From Glaciecola sp965660625 (GTDB taxonomy: Bacteria > Pseudomonadota > Gammaproteobacteria > Enterobacterales > Alteromonadaceae), in the NCBI GenBank assembly GCA_965660625.1, contig CBFIAR010000007.1:62001-126000 (forward strand): a DNA stretch of 64,000 bases. Direction: 5' to 3'. Below, in pieces: positions 63,192-64,000 of this stretch. The notes beneath the pieces were generated by a model. That model saw nothing but the letters and a program-made list of their open reading frames with translations, was not told the origin of the DNA and did not search any database. The number at the start of each line of letters is the position of its first letter. Position 1 is the stretch's first letter. The position numbers were made by a program, and so were the translations under genes.

Positions 63192-64000
63192 GTGAATTTG
63201 ATCGACTCGTTGAAAGATTACAATATTAATACTGATGCTGAAGTTCTACACAATCCTGACTATGACACCCTTTTCAAAGAAACGACAAAACCTGGTTTAT
63301 CTGGTTTTGAAAAAGGCTACATTACTGAATCAGGGGCAGTCTGTGTTAAAACAGGCAAATTTACGGGGCGCTCTCCTAAAGATAAATACATTGTTAAAGA
63401 CAGTGTCACGGAAGATACTTTGTGGTGGTCGGATCAAGGTAAAAACGACAATAAGGCGATAGAACAAGGAACATGGGAACATCTTAAAAATTTGGTAACG
63501 AATCAGCTTAGTGGTAAACGGCTGTTTGTTGTTGATGCTTTTTGCGGTGCTAATGAAGACACAAGAATGTCAGTTCGCTTTATTACCGAAGTGGCTTGGC
63601 AGGCACATTTCGTAACCAATATGTTTATCACTCCGAACGCCGAAGAATTAACTGCGTTCAAACCTGACTTTATTGTGATGAATGGGGCGAAAACGACTAA
63701 TCCGAATTGGCAGGAACAAGGACTCAATTCTGAAAACTTCGTTGCCTTCAATTTGACTGAGCGTATACAGCTAATTGGTGGAACTTGGTATGGCGGCGAA
63801 ATGAAAAAAGGCATGTTTGCCATCATGAATTACTACTTACCGCTGCAAGGCATTGCGTCGATGCACTGCAGTGCTAATGTTGGTAAAGATGGAGATGTTG
63901 CCATTTTCTTTGGTCTTTCAGGAACCGGTAAAACCACACTGTCAACCGATCCTAAAAGACAACTGATTGGCGACGATGAACATGGTTGGGATGATAATGG
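63192..64000 (+). CDS. pckA: Phosphoenolpyruvate carboxykinase (ATP), N-terminal part
   Basis: The first 269 codons run off the window. PckA converts oxaloacetate and ATP to PEP in gluconeogenesis. Blocks seen: TGKFTGRSPKDKYIV near 48, LVTNQLSGKRLFVVDAFCGAN, RFITEVAWQAHFV, NLTERIQLIGGTWYGGEMKKGMF with the metal-site residues, and the kinase loop GLSGTGKTTLS followed by GDDEHGWDD. A GTG start at 63192 (AAAGAGA upstream) is used since no ATG precedes in frame. About half of the roughly 540-residue enzyme is visible. Confidence 0.95.
   Translation, partial: MNLIDSLKDYNINTDAEVLHNPDYDTLFKETTKPGLSGFEKGYITESGAVCVKTGKFTGRSPKDKYIVKDSVTEDTLWWSDQGKNDNKAIEQGTWEHLKNLVTNQLSGKRLFVVDAFCGANEDTRMSVRFITEVAWQAHFVTNMFITPNAEELTAFKPDFIVMNGAKTTNPNWQEQGLNSENFVAFNLTERIQLIGGTWYGGEMKKGMFAIMNYYLPLQGIASMHCSANVGKDGDVAIFFGLSGTGKTTLSTDPKRQLIGDDEHGWDDN

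Overview
The window comes from a marine-type gammaproteobacterium, most likely of the Alteromonadales (Alteromonas/Paraglaciecola-like). This is inferred from the moderately AT-rich sequence, the close resemblance of the Upp, PckA, GlmU/GlmS and SpeA products to gammaproteobacterial proteins, and the abundance of c-di-GMP and two-component genes. No rRNA or tRNA gene was seen, so the assignment rests on protein character only.

Layout. 1-2090: start of a very large cyclic beta-glucan synthase (NdvB type, minus strand, cut by the window edge). 2368-10088: a universal stress protein and a complete N-type ATPase operon atpDCQRBEFAG. 10109-15197: a minus-strand signalling cluster made of a histidine kinase with an ethylene-receptor-like copper-binding membrane domain, a CheY-like regulator and a REC-GGDEF-EAL protein. 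15848-26373: metabolic genes (prpE, moeA-moeB, speA, ogt, two EamA transporters, a serine hydrolase) plus the remains of a class V aminotransferase. 26551-30692: glmU, a DeoR-type regulator and glmS.

30717-51349 is a complete Tn7-like transposon of 20,633 bp inserted 24 nt after the glmS stop codon, the classic attTn7 position. Its TGT...ACA ends, 5-bp target duplication TCCCG, end repeats (three packed at the glmS side, three dispersed at the far side) and tnsABCD operon are all visible. It has no tnsE and no CRISPR/cas genes. Cargo on the glmS side: a type I restriction-modification locus (hsdM frameshifted, hsdS, a SIR2-like DUF4917 gene, hsdR) and two HEPN-like genes. Cargo on the far side: a ParS/MbcA-like gene and an AlpA-like regulator, both followed by a decayed tandem copy, then a tightly coupled three-gene module (TIGR04255-type protein, HTH protein, SQSCDI-motif protein) that is a candidate uncharacterised defence system. 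Directly outside the far target duplication is a second, different set of about 20-bp repeats beginning with TGT, which looks like the end of an older Tn7-like element inserted 2 bp from the first.

52205-64000: a REC-PAS-GGDEF-EAL protein, moaA and fdhD (molybdenum cofactor and formate dehydrogenase maturation, linked in function with moeAB upstream), a PQQ-type sugar dehydrogenase, an HSL-type esterase, a TPR-like protein, a REC and REC-HPt pair, a truncated upp remnant, a membrane diguanylate cyclase and the first 269 codons of pckA. All domain and family names are from reading motifs; no database search was possible.
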